Below, one piece after another: positions 24,611 through 34,345 of a stretch of DNA of 64,000 nt. Each line of letters begins with the position of its first letter. The first letter of the stretch is position 1. Below the pieces are notes generated by a model. The model searched no databases, was not told the origin of the DNA, and saw only the letters and a program-made list of their open reading frames with translations. Origin of the DNA: Daphnia carinata. Its lineage: Eukaryota; Arthropoda; Branchiopoda; Diplostraca; Daphniidae. The stretch covers positions 2,256,017-2,320,016 of the forward strand of contig NC_081339.1 in the NCBI RefSeq assembly GCF_022539665.2, given 5' to 3'. Made by a program: the position numbers and the translations under genes.

Positions 24611-24658
24611 CGTGGCTGGAGAAAAACGCGTGGCTGGAGAAAAACTCGTGGCTGGAGG
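24611..24658 (+). repeat. 18-bp tandem repeat, about 2.7 copies
   Basis: Units beginning CGTGGCTGGAG start at 24611, 24629 and 24647. The matching place in the right arm (about 29282-29318) has only two degenerate copies, so copy number differs between arms. Confidence 0.8.
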
Positions 24659-24670
24659 AACAATTGAAAA

Positions 24671-25397
24671 ATGGATAAGATAATAAAAGATAAGGATGGT
24701 AAGTATAAACATTATTTTATTAGTTTTCAATTATTAATTATTGTTTATTAGATAAAATTATGAAGCTGCAGGCTCAATTTTTTCAACAGCACAGAATCTT
24801 AGATGACAACAAAACTAAGGATGGTAATATGTAATGATTGTATTTGTGTTTTTTTATTCATTTGTGTTTTTTAGCTCAAACTTTGTGTCTACAAGCTCAG
24901 TTACTGGAAAATAACAAATTAGAACTGGACACTTTCAAAACAGTGAAGGAGGTTTTTCCAAACTCATCCCTAACTGAACGTGAGGATGAGTTGGCTTTAG
25001 GCAAACACAGTCAGGTACATAAACTTTTCAAATAAGAATTCCAAATAAGTATAGAATTTTAACAAACAATTATTTATTGTTTAGTTATTCAGTCCACCAC
25101 CTGACAGTGTGTTAAATTTAAATTCTGTTAGTGCTGCACTAAAAGAATTGTTAGTAATAAGTCCATGCAGCAAAGGAACTGAAGAATTGTGGGACTGTAT
25201 TTGGGTGGAAAATGGGTGTGGTATGGAAACACAGAAATGGCACAAGTTCAACATAAAGCATGGATTAGGTACTCTTTGGTATTTTGTCTATCGAAAAAGT
25301 ATTCTTAATGCTATTATTTTGCATTCACAGAATTTTAGCAGGGGATCAAGTCAAGTCTGGAAGTGTAACAGGATGGAAGAGTGAGCCTACAGTTTAA
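24671..25397 (+). CDS. Unrecognised intron-containing gene in left arm of inverted repeat
   Basis: Five exons with good GT-AG borders join in frame to 160 residues: 24671-24698, 24752-24823, 24875-25014, 25085-25268 and 25339-25397. The N-terminal part has repeated glutamine-rich helical segments (KLQAQFFQQHRIL, CLQAQLLENNKLEL) that could form a short coiled coil. Next come a conserved segment (KEVFPNSSLTEREDELALG) and a Cys/Trp-rich part (ELWDCIWVENGC, TQKWHKFNIKHGL) ending with GSVTGWKSEP. The same exon and intron arrangement occurs in inverted orientation in the right arm. Downstream, 25502-25623 holds a further exon-like piece (FIVLSQLEASNNSASL, QSVGETGYLNGPKD) open in both arms, so the original protein was probably longer and now ends at an early stop. 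I do not recognise the family and see no enzymatic motif. Confidence 0.5.
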
Positions 25398-26020
25398 AAA
25401 ACACTGAGAGTGCATTACCATTAAGGTATGAGGTAAAGTAATAGTGTATGCAAATTGTCTAATGAGAAGTACCATCTTGTGTGAATGAATCCTGATAACA
25501 GCAATCCTTTATAGTTCTGTCACAGCTAGAAGCCTCAAATAATTCTGCTTCTCTGTCTAAAGAACAACTTGTCCTTTACGTTCAGAGTGTTGGGGAAACT
25601 GGGTACTTAAATGGCCCTAAAGATGTTTTAATTTTGCTGCTATTGCAGAGATGAACATCATACATGGACTCTTTAGGTATGAAAGGATTTTTCTTCAAAT
25701 AATTTTGAATTTATGACGAAGAATTTCTCCTCCTTTTTGCCAACCAGGTCTTATCTACCAAAAAAAATTTTATCCAATAGGAAAGGATTTTCATGTATTG
25801 GGAACACAACTATCAACAATGCAACATTCTACAGGTGCTAGTTTATCATTCAAGAGCCTTATACAATGAAGTTAATCTGCAATTTGTATGTCCTTTCCCA
25901 AGCTTCCACCAGAAGTTGAATCTATGAGTCATGTAAGTTCCATGATCAACAATTGATGTGTTTAAAGGTGTTGTTTTTCTTTTCTCAATATAGGTTAATA
26001 GTAACATTGGATCTGAAAAG

Positions 26021-26588
26021 ATTCTTGGTTGGGGCAAGACACTGAATAAATTGTATTGATTGGATGGATGACATGACATTTCTATACTTAATTCGGATTC
26101 CCCAGACGGTATTTGATATTAAAAAAATTGAAGTGCATATCTGGGCTCCCTTCCTTTCCGTAGCCCCGTTTCCCCTTGACTCGTAATAAGCCCGTAGGGG
26201 GTCATGCCCCTACTGTACGGTATATATAAAAACAACATATACCGAGGTTTGGAGGGCTCTGGCCGGAAAGGGGACGTGGGGTGCCGCTTCGTCCGATGAT
26301 GTGTTCACGGAGGGTGACGTGGCTGCCCACAAATCCGAACTAAAGGTTAATCGCTCCTGTAAAAATGTTCCAAATCTTCAGCTCTTCTTCCGGCTTCTCT
26401 TAGCCAATCACCGGGTAATCTCCCCGGTGGGTCAACAAGGCAGTGTCTCCCCCTGCCTGGGTTGACGGCAACTTTTGAAAGGGCTATTGTGCCTTTTTAA
26501 AGTTGCAAAAATAATTGTAATGTGCAGAGAATTGTCAATAAAATTTTTTTTATAAAATATTTTTTGCAAAATTCGTTTCTTTCATTGT
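26021..26588. repeat. Left copy of 568-bp perfectly identical inverted block
   Basis: Compared base by base in 60-base steps with the reverse complement of 27337-27904, this block shows no difference and no indel; mismatches begin immediately at 26020 and 26589. Its middle (about 26130-26470) is clearly richer in G and C than the surroundings. It contains a series of stem-loops: 26194-26213 (7-bp perfect arms), 26218-26244 (8-bp arms), 26409-26429 (7-bp arms), 26431-26466 (6 plus 5 bp) and 26468-26506 (8 plus 5 bp). A TATA-like run lies at 26221-26230 and T-runs at 26494-26498 and 26544-26551. No long open frame fills it. A structured RNA gene is one reading; none of the RNA families I know fits. 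Confidence 0.9.
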
Positions 26589-26718
26589 GTGTGTTAGCTT
26601 TGTTCACACATTGCATTTATCAATTTTTTTTTTTTGGCTTTGATTTATTTGTTTTTGTCACATTTGATGGTACGGTGACGGGCATTGGTTTATCGTTTAT
26701 CTGTTAGCATTCTATTAT

Positions 26719-26785
26719 TATCCAGGGATCGAACCCTGGATGTTCGGCATACCTCGCCGATGCTCTACCAATGAGCCACGAATCA
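26719..26785 (-). other. tRNA-like sequence (degenerate), left arm
   Basis: On the minus strand the D-arm reads GCTCATTGGTAGAGC, the anticodon stem pairs TCGGC with GCCGA around a 7-base loop, and a T-arm-like hairpin CCAGG/CCTGG encloses GTTCGATC. The acceptor stem does not pair, the position before the anticodon is not T, and the T-loop is one base too long. It is best taken as a tRNA pseudogene or tRNA-derived repeat. Confidence 0.65.
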
Positions 26786-26908
26786 TATGATTTTAAGTTG
26801 GCTTTTTTTTCTAGTCACTTGTGGACTTGCATTTACACTTAGAATAAAACGGAAATGCAATTCTGCAATATACTCTTCTACATTATTCTACTACATTTTT
26901 ACACATCT

Positions 26909-26972
26909 ACTCAGGTTTGAACCCAGGGTAACAGGTATCGCAGATAAAAGCTCTACCACAGAGCTAAGAACC
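26909..26972 (-). other. tRNA-like sequence (degenerate), centre of element
   Basis: The minus strand carries an A-box/D-arm (AGCTCTGTGGTAGAGCT) and a B-box-like GGGTTCAAACC at roughly tRNA spacing. The stems outside the D-arm pair poorly. It lies in the unpaired centre of the inverted repeat and has no mirror partner. Confidence 0.5.
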
Positions 26973-27071
26973 TTATGGAAGCAATAGAAAGATAAACATA
27001 TAGTTGTGAAAGACTGCATAAACATCCTAGACGATAACATATGATATGCGATAATAAAAAATTTAAATATA

Positions 27072-27138
27072 TCTCGTGGCTCAATGTTAGAGCATCGGCG
27101 TTGCACGCTGAATGTCTGGAGATCGGTTCCCATACGAG
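27072..27138 (+). other. tRNA-like sequence (degenerate), right arm
   Basis: The plus-strand D-arm reads GCTCAATGTTAGAGC. The anticodon stem TCGGC/GCTGA encloses a loop with TGC at the anticodon position, which would be alanine. The ends pair CTCGT with ACGAG. The T-arm is badly degraded. It is homologous to, and inverted relative to, the copy at 26719-26785. Confidence 0.6.
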
Positions 27139-27336
27139 TAAAACAAAATACAAAATTACTGCATAAAATATCCAGATTGTTCTTTGAATCTAAGTTGAAG
27201 AATTCAAAGAGTGTAATAAATAATACTTACAGATAAACGATAAACCAATGGAAACAATGCTTACCATCAAAGGTGACAGAAACAATAAAGGTGAATTAAG
27301 CAAGCTAAATATAAAATGTGTAACGTGTGAATACAG

Positions 27337-27904
27337 ACAATGAAAGAAACGAATTTTGCAAAAAATATTTTATAAAAAAAATTTTATTGACAATTCTCTG
27401 CACATTACAATTATTTTTGCAACTTTAAAAAGGCACAATAGCCCTTTCAAAAGTTGCCGTCAACCCAGGCAGGGGGAGACACTGCCTTGTTGACCCACCG
27501 GGGAGATTACCCGGTGATTGGCTAAGAGAAGCCGGAAGAAGAGCTGAAGATTTGGAACATTTTTACAGGAGCGATTAACCTTTAGTTCGGATTTGTGGGC
27601 AGCCACGTCACCCTCCGTGAACACATCATCGGACGAAGCGGCACCCCACGTCCCCTTTCCGGCCAGAGCCCTCCAAACCTCGGTATATGTTGTTTTTATA
27701 TATACCGTACAGTAGGGGCATGACCCCCTACGGGCTTATTACGAGTCAAGGGGAAACGGGGCTACGGAAAGGAAGGGAGCCCAGATATGCACTTCAATTT
27801 TTTTAATATCAAATACCGTCTGGGGAATCCGAATTAAGTATAGAAATGTCATGTCATCCATCCAATCAATACAATTTATTCAGTGTCTTGCCCCAACCAA
27901 GAAT
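27337..27904. repeat. Right copy of 568-bp perfectly identical inverted block
   Basis: Exact reverse complement of 26021-26588, with the same stem-loops on the opposite strand. Flanking arm sequence on both sides has substitutions and indels against the left arm, so identity stops abruptly at both edges of this block. Confidence 0.9.
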
Positions 27905-28526
27905 TTTTTCAGATCCAATGTTACTATTAACCTATGCTGAGAAAAGAAAAACAACACCATTAAGCATCTCAATTGTTGCTCATGGAACTTACATGACTCA
28001 TAGATTCAACTTCTGACAGAAGCTTGGGAAAGGCCATACAAATTGTAGATGAAAATCATTGTATAAGGCTCTTGAATGATAAAATAACAACTGTAGAATG
28101 TTGCATTGTTGATAGTTGTGTTCCCAGTATGCTGAAAATCCTTTCCTATTGGATAAATTTTTTTTTACATTAGACATGGTTGGCAAAAAGCAGGAGAAAT
28201 GCTTTGTCATAAATTCAAAAAATTTTCAAGAAAATTCCTTTCATACCAAGAAAGTCCATGTATGATGTTCATCGCTGCAATGCCAACAAAATGAAACATC
28301 TTTAGGGCCATTTAAGTACCCAGCTTCACCAACACTCTGAATGTAAAGGACAAGTTGTTCTTTAGCAAGAGAAGCAGAACTATTTGAGGCTTCTAGCTGT
28401 GACAGAACTATAAAGGATTGCTGTTACACAGGATTCATTCACACAAGATGGTACTTCTCATTAGACAATTTGCATACTCTATTACTTTACCTCATACCTT
28501 AATGGTAATGCACTCTCAGTGTTTTT

Positions 28527-29267
28527 TCATTCAACTATAGGCTGACTCTTCCATCCTGTAACACTTCCAGACTTGACTTCATCCCCCACTAAAATTCTGT
28601 GAATGCAAAATAATAGCTTTAAAAATACTTTTTCGATAGACAAACAACCGAAAAGTACCTAATCCATGTTTCATGTTCAACTTGTGCCATTTCCGGCATT
28701 GTGTACCACACCCATTTTCATCCCAAATACGGTCCCACAATAGTTCAGTTCCTTCGCTGCATGGACTTATTACTAATGATACTTTTAGTGCAGCACTAAC
28801 AGAATTAGAATTGAACACAGTCAGGTGGTGGACTGAATAACTAAACCATAAATAATTGTTTGTTAAAATTCTATACCTATTTTGAATTCTTATTTAAAAA
28901 GTTTAGGTACCTGACTGTGTTTGCCTAATGCCAATTCATCCTCATGTTCAGTTAGGGATGAGTTTGGAAAAACCTCCTTCACTGTTTGGAAACTGTTCCG
29001 TTCCAATTTGTTCTTTTCCCCTAGCTGAGCTTGTAGACTCAAAATTTGAGCTAAAATACACAAATGAATAAAAGCAAATAAATGGAATCATTACGTATTA
29101 AGCCTTACCATCCTTAGCTTTGCCTTTGCTGTTATCTAATATTTTGTGTTGTTCCAATAATTGGGCCTGCAGCTTCATAATTCGATCTAATAAACAATAA
29201 TTAATAATTGAAAACCAAAATAATAATGTTTATACTTACCATCCTTTTGTTGTATTATCTTATCCAT
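28527..29267 (-). pseudogene. Broken right-arm copy of the unrecognised element gene
   Basis: On the minus strand from ATG 29267 the exon order mirrors the left-arm gene: MDKIIQQKD, then KLQAQLLEQHKIL, then KEVFPNSSLTEHEDELALG, then ELLWDRIWDENGC and GSVTGWKSQP. In the fourth exon, near 28815-28825, this copy lacks two bases relative to the left arm, which shifts the frame and brings a stop (TAA) within a few codons. Splice sites are otherwise kept. It has also gained codons in exon 2 (SKGKAKD). Both copies share a stop soon after the GWKS motif, so the parent gene may already have been truncated there. Confidence 0.6.
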
Positions 29268-29472
29268 TTTTCAATTGTTCCTCCAGCCACGCGTTATTCT
29301 CCATCCACGCTACTGAACTAACTGCGAATGGTATCCAATGGACTGAAATTGCCTACGCCAGTAATAACGAGTCTGAGCGGTAGATGACTCCGTGTCGGAA
29401 AAAAAGAAAAAAGTGTGATTTTTTTTTTTGGCGAAATTTTTTTTTTTTTTTTGTGTAAAACGGATTGCCATA

Positions 29473-32400
29473 CCCTTACCCAGTCGTTATGAAAATAAAA
29501 GAAAACAAAGTGCTGTTGGTGACACTTCTTTACGCTGTAGCGTACTGGCGCGCTAGCATTTTCAAATATTCGGTGTACTTCAAAAACGATTGACTTAATG
29601 AAAAAAGGAATGATTTTATCGGAATCAGCATTCAATTTTGGATATGTTCTGTGATTTTCACCCAATTCCAATGAGTATCAGTTTTTGCAGGTATAAATTT
29701 TAACCCCGATAAAATAAGCCCGACAATATACGCCCGACTTGTGTTTTTGACGTAGAATTTTAAAACTTTAAGAGCTATTGAAAAATCAACTTGATTTCCG
29801 TGACAAGCCTTAAATTCTAAATCGGAATCATGTATTTTTAATCAAATTTAAATTTTGGTCAAAAATGAAAAAGTGTGAAGGCCAAAAAAGGAATCTCTTG
29901 GAATTCGATGAAACTCACACAGTATAATGAAAATTGAACGCTGACTTCGATTCAGCTATTGGTTTTCTCCTTAAACCAGCCGTTTTCAAAATAAAATAAA
30001 AGATGTGCTATTAGCGACACGTTATTTTTGCGCTGTTGCGTACTGGCGCGCTATTATTGCAGCAAATATTTTGGTGCAATGATCGATAACAGAGATTCTT
30101 CTCTCCTTTGTCAATGCGTGAAGGGACAAAGAATAAAAAATAGCATGCAGAAGATGCTAAAAGAAGCAACCATTTGGATGGATGAGCAATCGTTCATCAA
30201 AGAATCATCAAAGCGTTTGATTAAAATGAAGCATTTGGTGGATCAATAACGAAGCATTCTTTTGTCTTGTTTCGCTTTGGTTTCTTTTTAGTTATTATTG
30301 TACTCTTTTATTTAGGTTTTTACTTTCCATTAAAATATTTTTGAAAATATTCGTTTTTGTTTCGCTATTGCAAAATCTTAAGCACTTTATTTCCTCAAGA
30401 ACTACGATAAGCTGCATTTCCTGCAATCACCTTTGACTTTCATATTTCGCCCAGGTTTGTTTTTGAAACCGTGAGACGTATTTTATTTTGCACTCGGCCG
30501 TTGGTCAGCAAAAGGAAGAGGGAAAAAAAAATATTGATATAGGATAAAGCTTTGGTGCATATTTGTACAGCAACCGGACAGATACTGTACGTGTACATGT
30601 GTGTTAAGATAGATGAGCCGAGCGTGTTATCGTTTATGTCGATAACTTTCAGCAGGCTACATGTATACTGTTAGAAACTGGGCACATCGGCTCCGTACAC
30701 AAGTGTCCATCGATAACCTGAGCAAACAATCGCAAAGAACGCGCCATACCTTTTGTATACAAACGCCCCAAAACCAGCACCGAGCAAAGTGAAGATAAAG
30801 TCTACGTACACACCTCATCTTTCATCTGTTTTTGTGTACATGAATTGGGTTTTCTGGTACGATGGCCAAGACTGTGAGCATGATGAAAGATTTAATAAAC
30901 AACATAGGTGACGAAAAGAAATCCAGTTTGTTATACGCTCTGTCAACGGCGGGAGAGAATACGCCGTTACGTAGACGGAACTTTAATGGACCTTAAGACT
31001 TGAGCCCGTCAGAAAAAAGAAAGCTAATTGCCAATATGAAAAAAAAAACTGAATGAAATATCTGCCTTTTTTCTCTAACAATTTGCAATGAAAAAATATT
31101 TAAGGAATGTGAATTTTCCATTCAACAGCTGCGTACACTGAGCACCTTGTATTTAAAAAACAAATAAACAAAAGAAAACCAGATTTTAAATTCTATTCGC
31201 TGCAAGAAAAAAAAAATGGTTCGCGAAATTTCTGTCTAAAAATGACGTTCTTAACTGGGGCATTTGATGACAGGCAGAAACTGTTATCTATGACACATGA
31301 CAAAGCACGCTTCGACGCACAACAGCCGTGATTTTTGGATGGTCGTTAGACGACTGCTGTACGCGGCGTACTCTGTGATGTGAAACATACTCGGTCATCA
31401 TCGATGGCAACCATACCGACAACAAGAAGAGCAGGATGCTGAATGTCCCTTTTGCAGTTGTGCATCCTTGAGCCAAGACATCTGTGCTGGTCGCGTTTTG
31501 CGCAGGAGATGACACTCCAATTCGAGTAAACTGCAAGGGGGGGGGGGCGGGGGTAGCTACTTACATTTCACTTTAGGCACCCTTGTAAGTTATTCCCGCT
31601 TACAGCACTCCAGTTCAAAAAAAAAAAAAAAAAAACGTCTCGAAAATAGAAGGTTGACCCTACTGATAATGAGAGTCAGTAAATGTAAAATTGCGTTTAA
31701 ACGATAGCAGTGGGTCCACGTGTAAAGTAATCCTGAGAGCAAAGATTTATGATGAAATTTTCAAAATAACATGAAGCTGATGATACCGCTAAATGGGATA
31801 TAAATTTTATATATGGAACAATTTGTGGGGCTATCAAAAAGAAATTGAGTGACAGCTTCATTGAAACTTGAAATTGTAGTAACCAATTTATTCCCACCGT
31901 GAACGATTCCTTTCCTTTAAATGGGTGCAGCCAACTTCATTCCATCCGCTGTAAATAATAAAATCGCTGGAAACCTGGTCCTCGGATCAGCTCCTAGGAA
32001 ATAAAGGTACAAATATGATATTTAATGCTTAAACTCAACACACAAAGCTAGACAGAAACAGTTCCTTAGAAATACGAAATTCGAACATTTGAATAAAAAC
32101 CCTTTTGAAAGCTATTATTATTTTTTTTACATGTCCTAGATTTGCGCGTAATCTGTTACTGAAGCAGGTTAATAGCAAAACTTTTGTTGCAAATGAGCTT
32201 ATGAAAATTAAACTATACGACAATTGCTACTTGAATAGAGCTACGAAGCCATATCGTTTCATTGCCTCTTTATTTGCGCACCAGGTATTTATCATGAAAG
32301 TGAGAAAAAGACAAAAGAGAGTGTGATGAGATAATAAACATCAACACGCAGGCAGTCGAGAACCATAAATTGCCTTTATCTGGCCTCCCCCCATAGTCTA

Positions 32401-34345
32401 GTAATAGCAGTAGCCTATGCCAACGATTTCTGACGAAATTCTAAATTCCGAACAGAAAGGGCTAGAATTAACTAATCAAGAAAGAGTTGTAAAGCGTGTT
32501 TCAACGATTCGCATAAGGCATATGAAAGCTAAATTATTCCGACTGGCTAACGCGAAATTAAATCGATTAAATTGTTTAAGATGAAAGGGAATTCACGGGG
32601 AGGAGTTTGCAGTGAGGCTCCTCCTCACGTCGCATGATGTCCAACTTGCACACCTCGCAAGTGAGCATATCTCTCACTCCCCATCTTAAAAGTATATACC
32701 AAACCAAACACATGACTTTTCCCCAGTCCTGTTGCTACACGCTCACAGATAACTCTGGCTGATATACAACCAGCGAGAAAAGCAGTTCACGTTTACATAT
32801 CTTCACAATTTGGAGCTAACATTGAGACAGAATCAAAGTTGACACACCATCGGTCAAAACAGTGTCCTCAACGAACGTGAATGTGACTTAACTCTCGTTT
32901 TACGCGTACGTCGTTGCGGTGGGACGTGAAAATTTATCGCTGTGTCAACCAGAAGCTGATCCGGTTTTTGGCGCCATAGAGGATCACCTAATCTGTTCTG
33001 GTAAAATCTAACCGTGAGACAGCTATTCTCCTATATTACCGACGGATTACATGTTACGGATCGGACAGAACCAACAAAAGAAAAACTAGATTTTTATCAT
33101 TCTCACTTGTTTTTTGTTTTTTTGTTTCTTTTTTTTTTACCGCAGCGAGTATCCCATAGATTTAACAAGCACAATGACCTAAAGTTAATTTTTTTACATT
33201 AATCAGATTAGTATGTACGATAATGAAAACGCGTTATGTATTGGAGCAAATAGCGTTGCCTATTGTTTCGAGACCTAATTGATTATGCCTCGTTCCTAGC
33301 GAGCTGGGGAGAGGCTCTTATTCCTAATGGATACGTGGGTGTGAATACGGAAAGGACCCAAAATGTATCGACTAACGTAACCAATCACAGTCATGGGAAA
33401 AACAGGGTGAGGTACGGCACGTTGGGGAAACATGGGAAAGTTAAAAAAGACGATGGGGAACTGTGGTTTCTCGTCGTCTCAAAGTTTATAAATAGAGAGC
33501 GAGATGATGACATTATGTTTATTGAGAATGTCTCACAGTACAGTGCTGCAATGTACACACTTCTGGCTTCTTTCTCTTGAAAGTTACCTTACATGACTCA
33601 ATATTGCTGGGTATAATCCTATAAACACTCATCCTAACCCGTGCGTTTCGAATATCAAACAAATTCTCATCAAACAACAACTATTATTTAAAAAAGCCAA
33701 CGCTGAGGGGCTTTATTTTGGCCCTTTGAAATAACGAAGCGTAAAAATATTGTATATACAACATAGTGTGAAACATAAAATCGAGTACAAAAGAAACAAA
33801 CTGTAAAGAAATAAGCTCGTGTTTTTATCATAAATTGCCGTGCAGTAAAAAAAAAAAAAAAAAGCCTGCATTGTAGGATTGTTAATGCAAGAACATGTAG
33901 TCAATGACGCAGGACTTCCCAATCGATTGTTAATCTAAAATTTTCTTCTTTTTTTTTTAATGTTAAAAATTCCATTCGGTTTCGTTAAAAAAAGAACTCG
34001 AGTCTAAATTGTTGAAGATAGAAACGCATCATTTTATCAACAGTCCCCATCCCTTTCGCTTCAGTTTAGAACAACACAATCAATCATTTTTGCTGCTCTC
34101 TCTAGTGCTGCGGTAGTAAATCTTGCAAATGCCAATGTCTTTGAAAGTGATAGCATTTTACATAACGTACGATATGGCTGATTAATGATGTGTTTGGACA
34201 GATGGTGTGAAAGAGACACGGGGGTTGAAGAACCAGTCGTATAATCGATCTCATTGCGTCGTCACTGTGAAACGCATCAGTGATTCCATCAGCACGATTG
34301 GCGACTTCATTCAACCAGCTGTTGCGTTTAATATATGCACTGAAG
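29473..34345. other. Intergenic region with dispersed repeat, no recognisable gene
   Basis: Two related direct copies of about 75-100 bp lie at roughly 29483-29575 and 29979-30079; both contain GCGTACTGGCGCGCTA followed by a CAAATATT motif. Open frames at plus 30028-30249, minus 31288-31536 and plus 33263-33580 match no family I know and have no convincing splice partners. Poly-A/T runs and a poly-G run at 31538-31550 are present. The promoter and any 5' UTR of the compact FGFRL1-like gene must lie near the right end. Confidence 0.5.

Larger units (their letters stand above)
24442..29472. mobile_element. 5-kb foldback-like inverted-repeat element
   Basis: The sequence reads as two long inverted arms, left about 24442-26785 and right about 27073-29472, around a short unpaired centre. 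The outer termini are perfect 19-bp inverted matches (24442-24460 and 29454-29472, starting TATGGCAATCC). Arm positions pair with a coordinate sum of about 53914 at the outer end, 53925 in the identical block and 53933 near the centre, so only small indels separate the arms. Each arm has one copy of an intron-containing gene, a 568-bp identical block and a tRNA-like sequence. I see no clear target-site duplication, no transposase, integrase or reverse transcriptase. It could be a foldback DNA transposon or an inverted segmental duplication; long arms with matching termini favour the first, but this is inference. Confidence 0.88.

Noticed and set aside
26021-26588. Interpreting the identical block as U snRNA, U3, SRP RNA, RNase P or a hammerhead ribozyme
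   Set aside because: The core motifs I know for these families are absent in both orientations.
30028-30249. 73-codon plus-strand open frame beside the inverted repeat
   Set aside because: Its start overlaps the dispersed direct repeat and the protein resembles nothing I know.
31288-31536. 82-codon minus-strand frame with a hydrophobic core and dibasic sites, like a neuropeptide precursor
   Set aside because: The hydrophobic segment is not at the N-terminus, and no repeated peptide with amidation signals is present.
33263-33580. 105-codon plus-strand open frame upstream of the compact FGFRL1-like gene
   Set aside because: No family resemblance, and no splice junction joins it to the signal-peptide exon.
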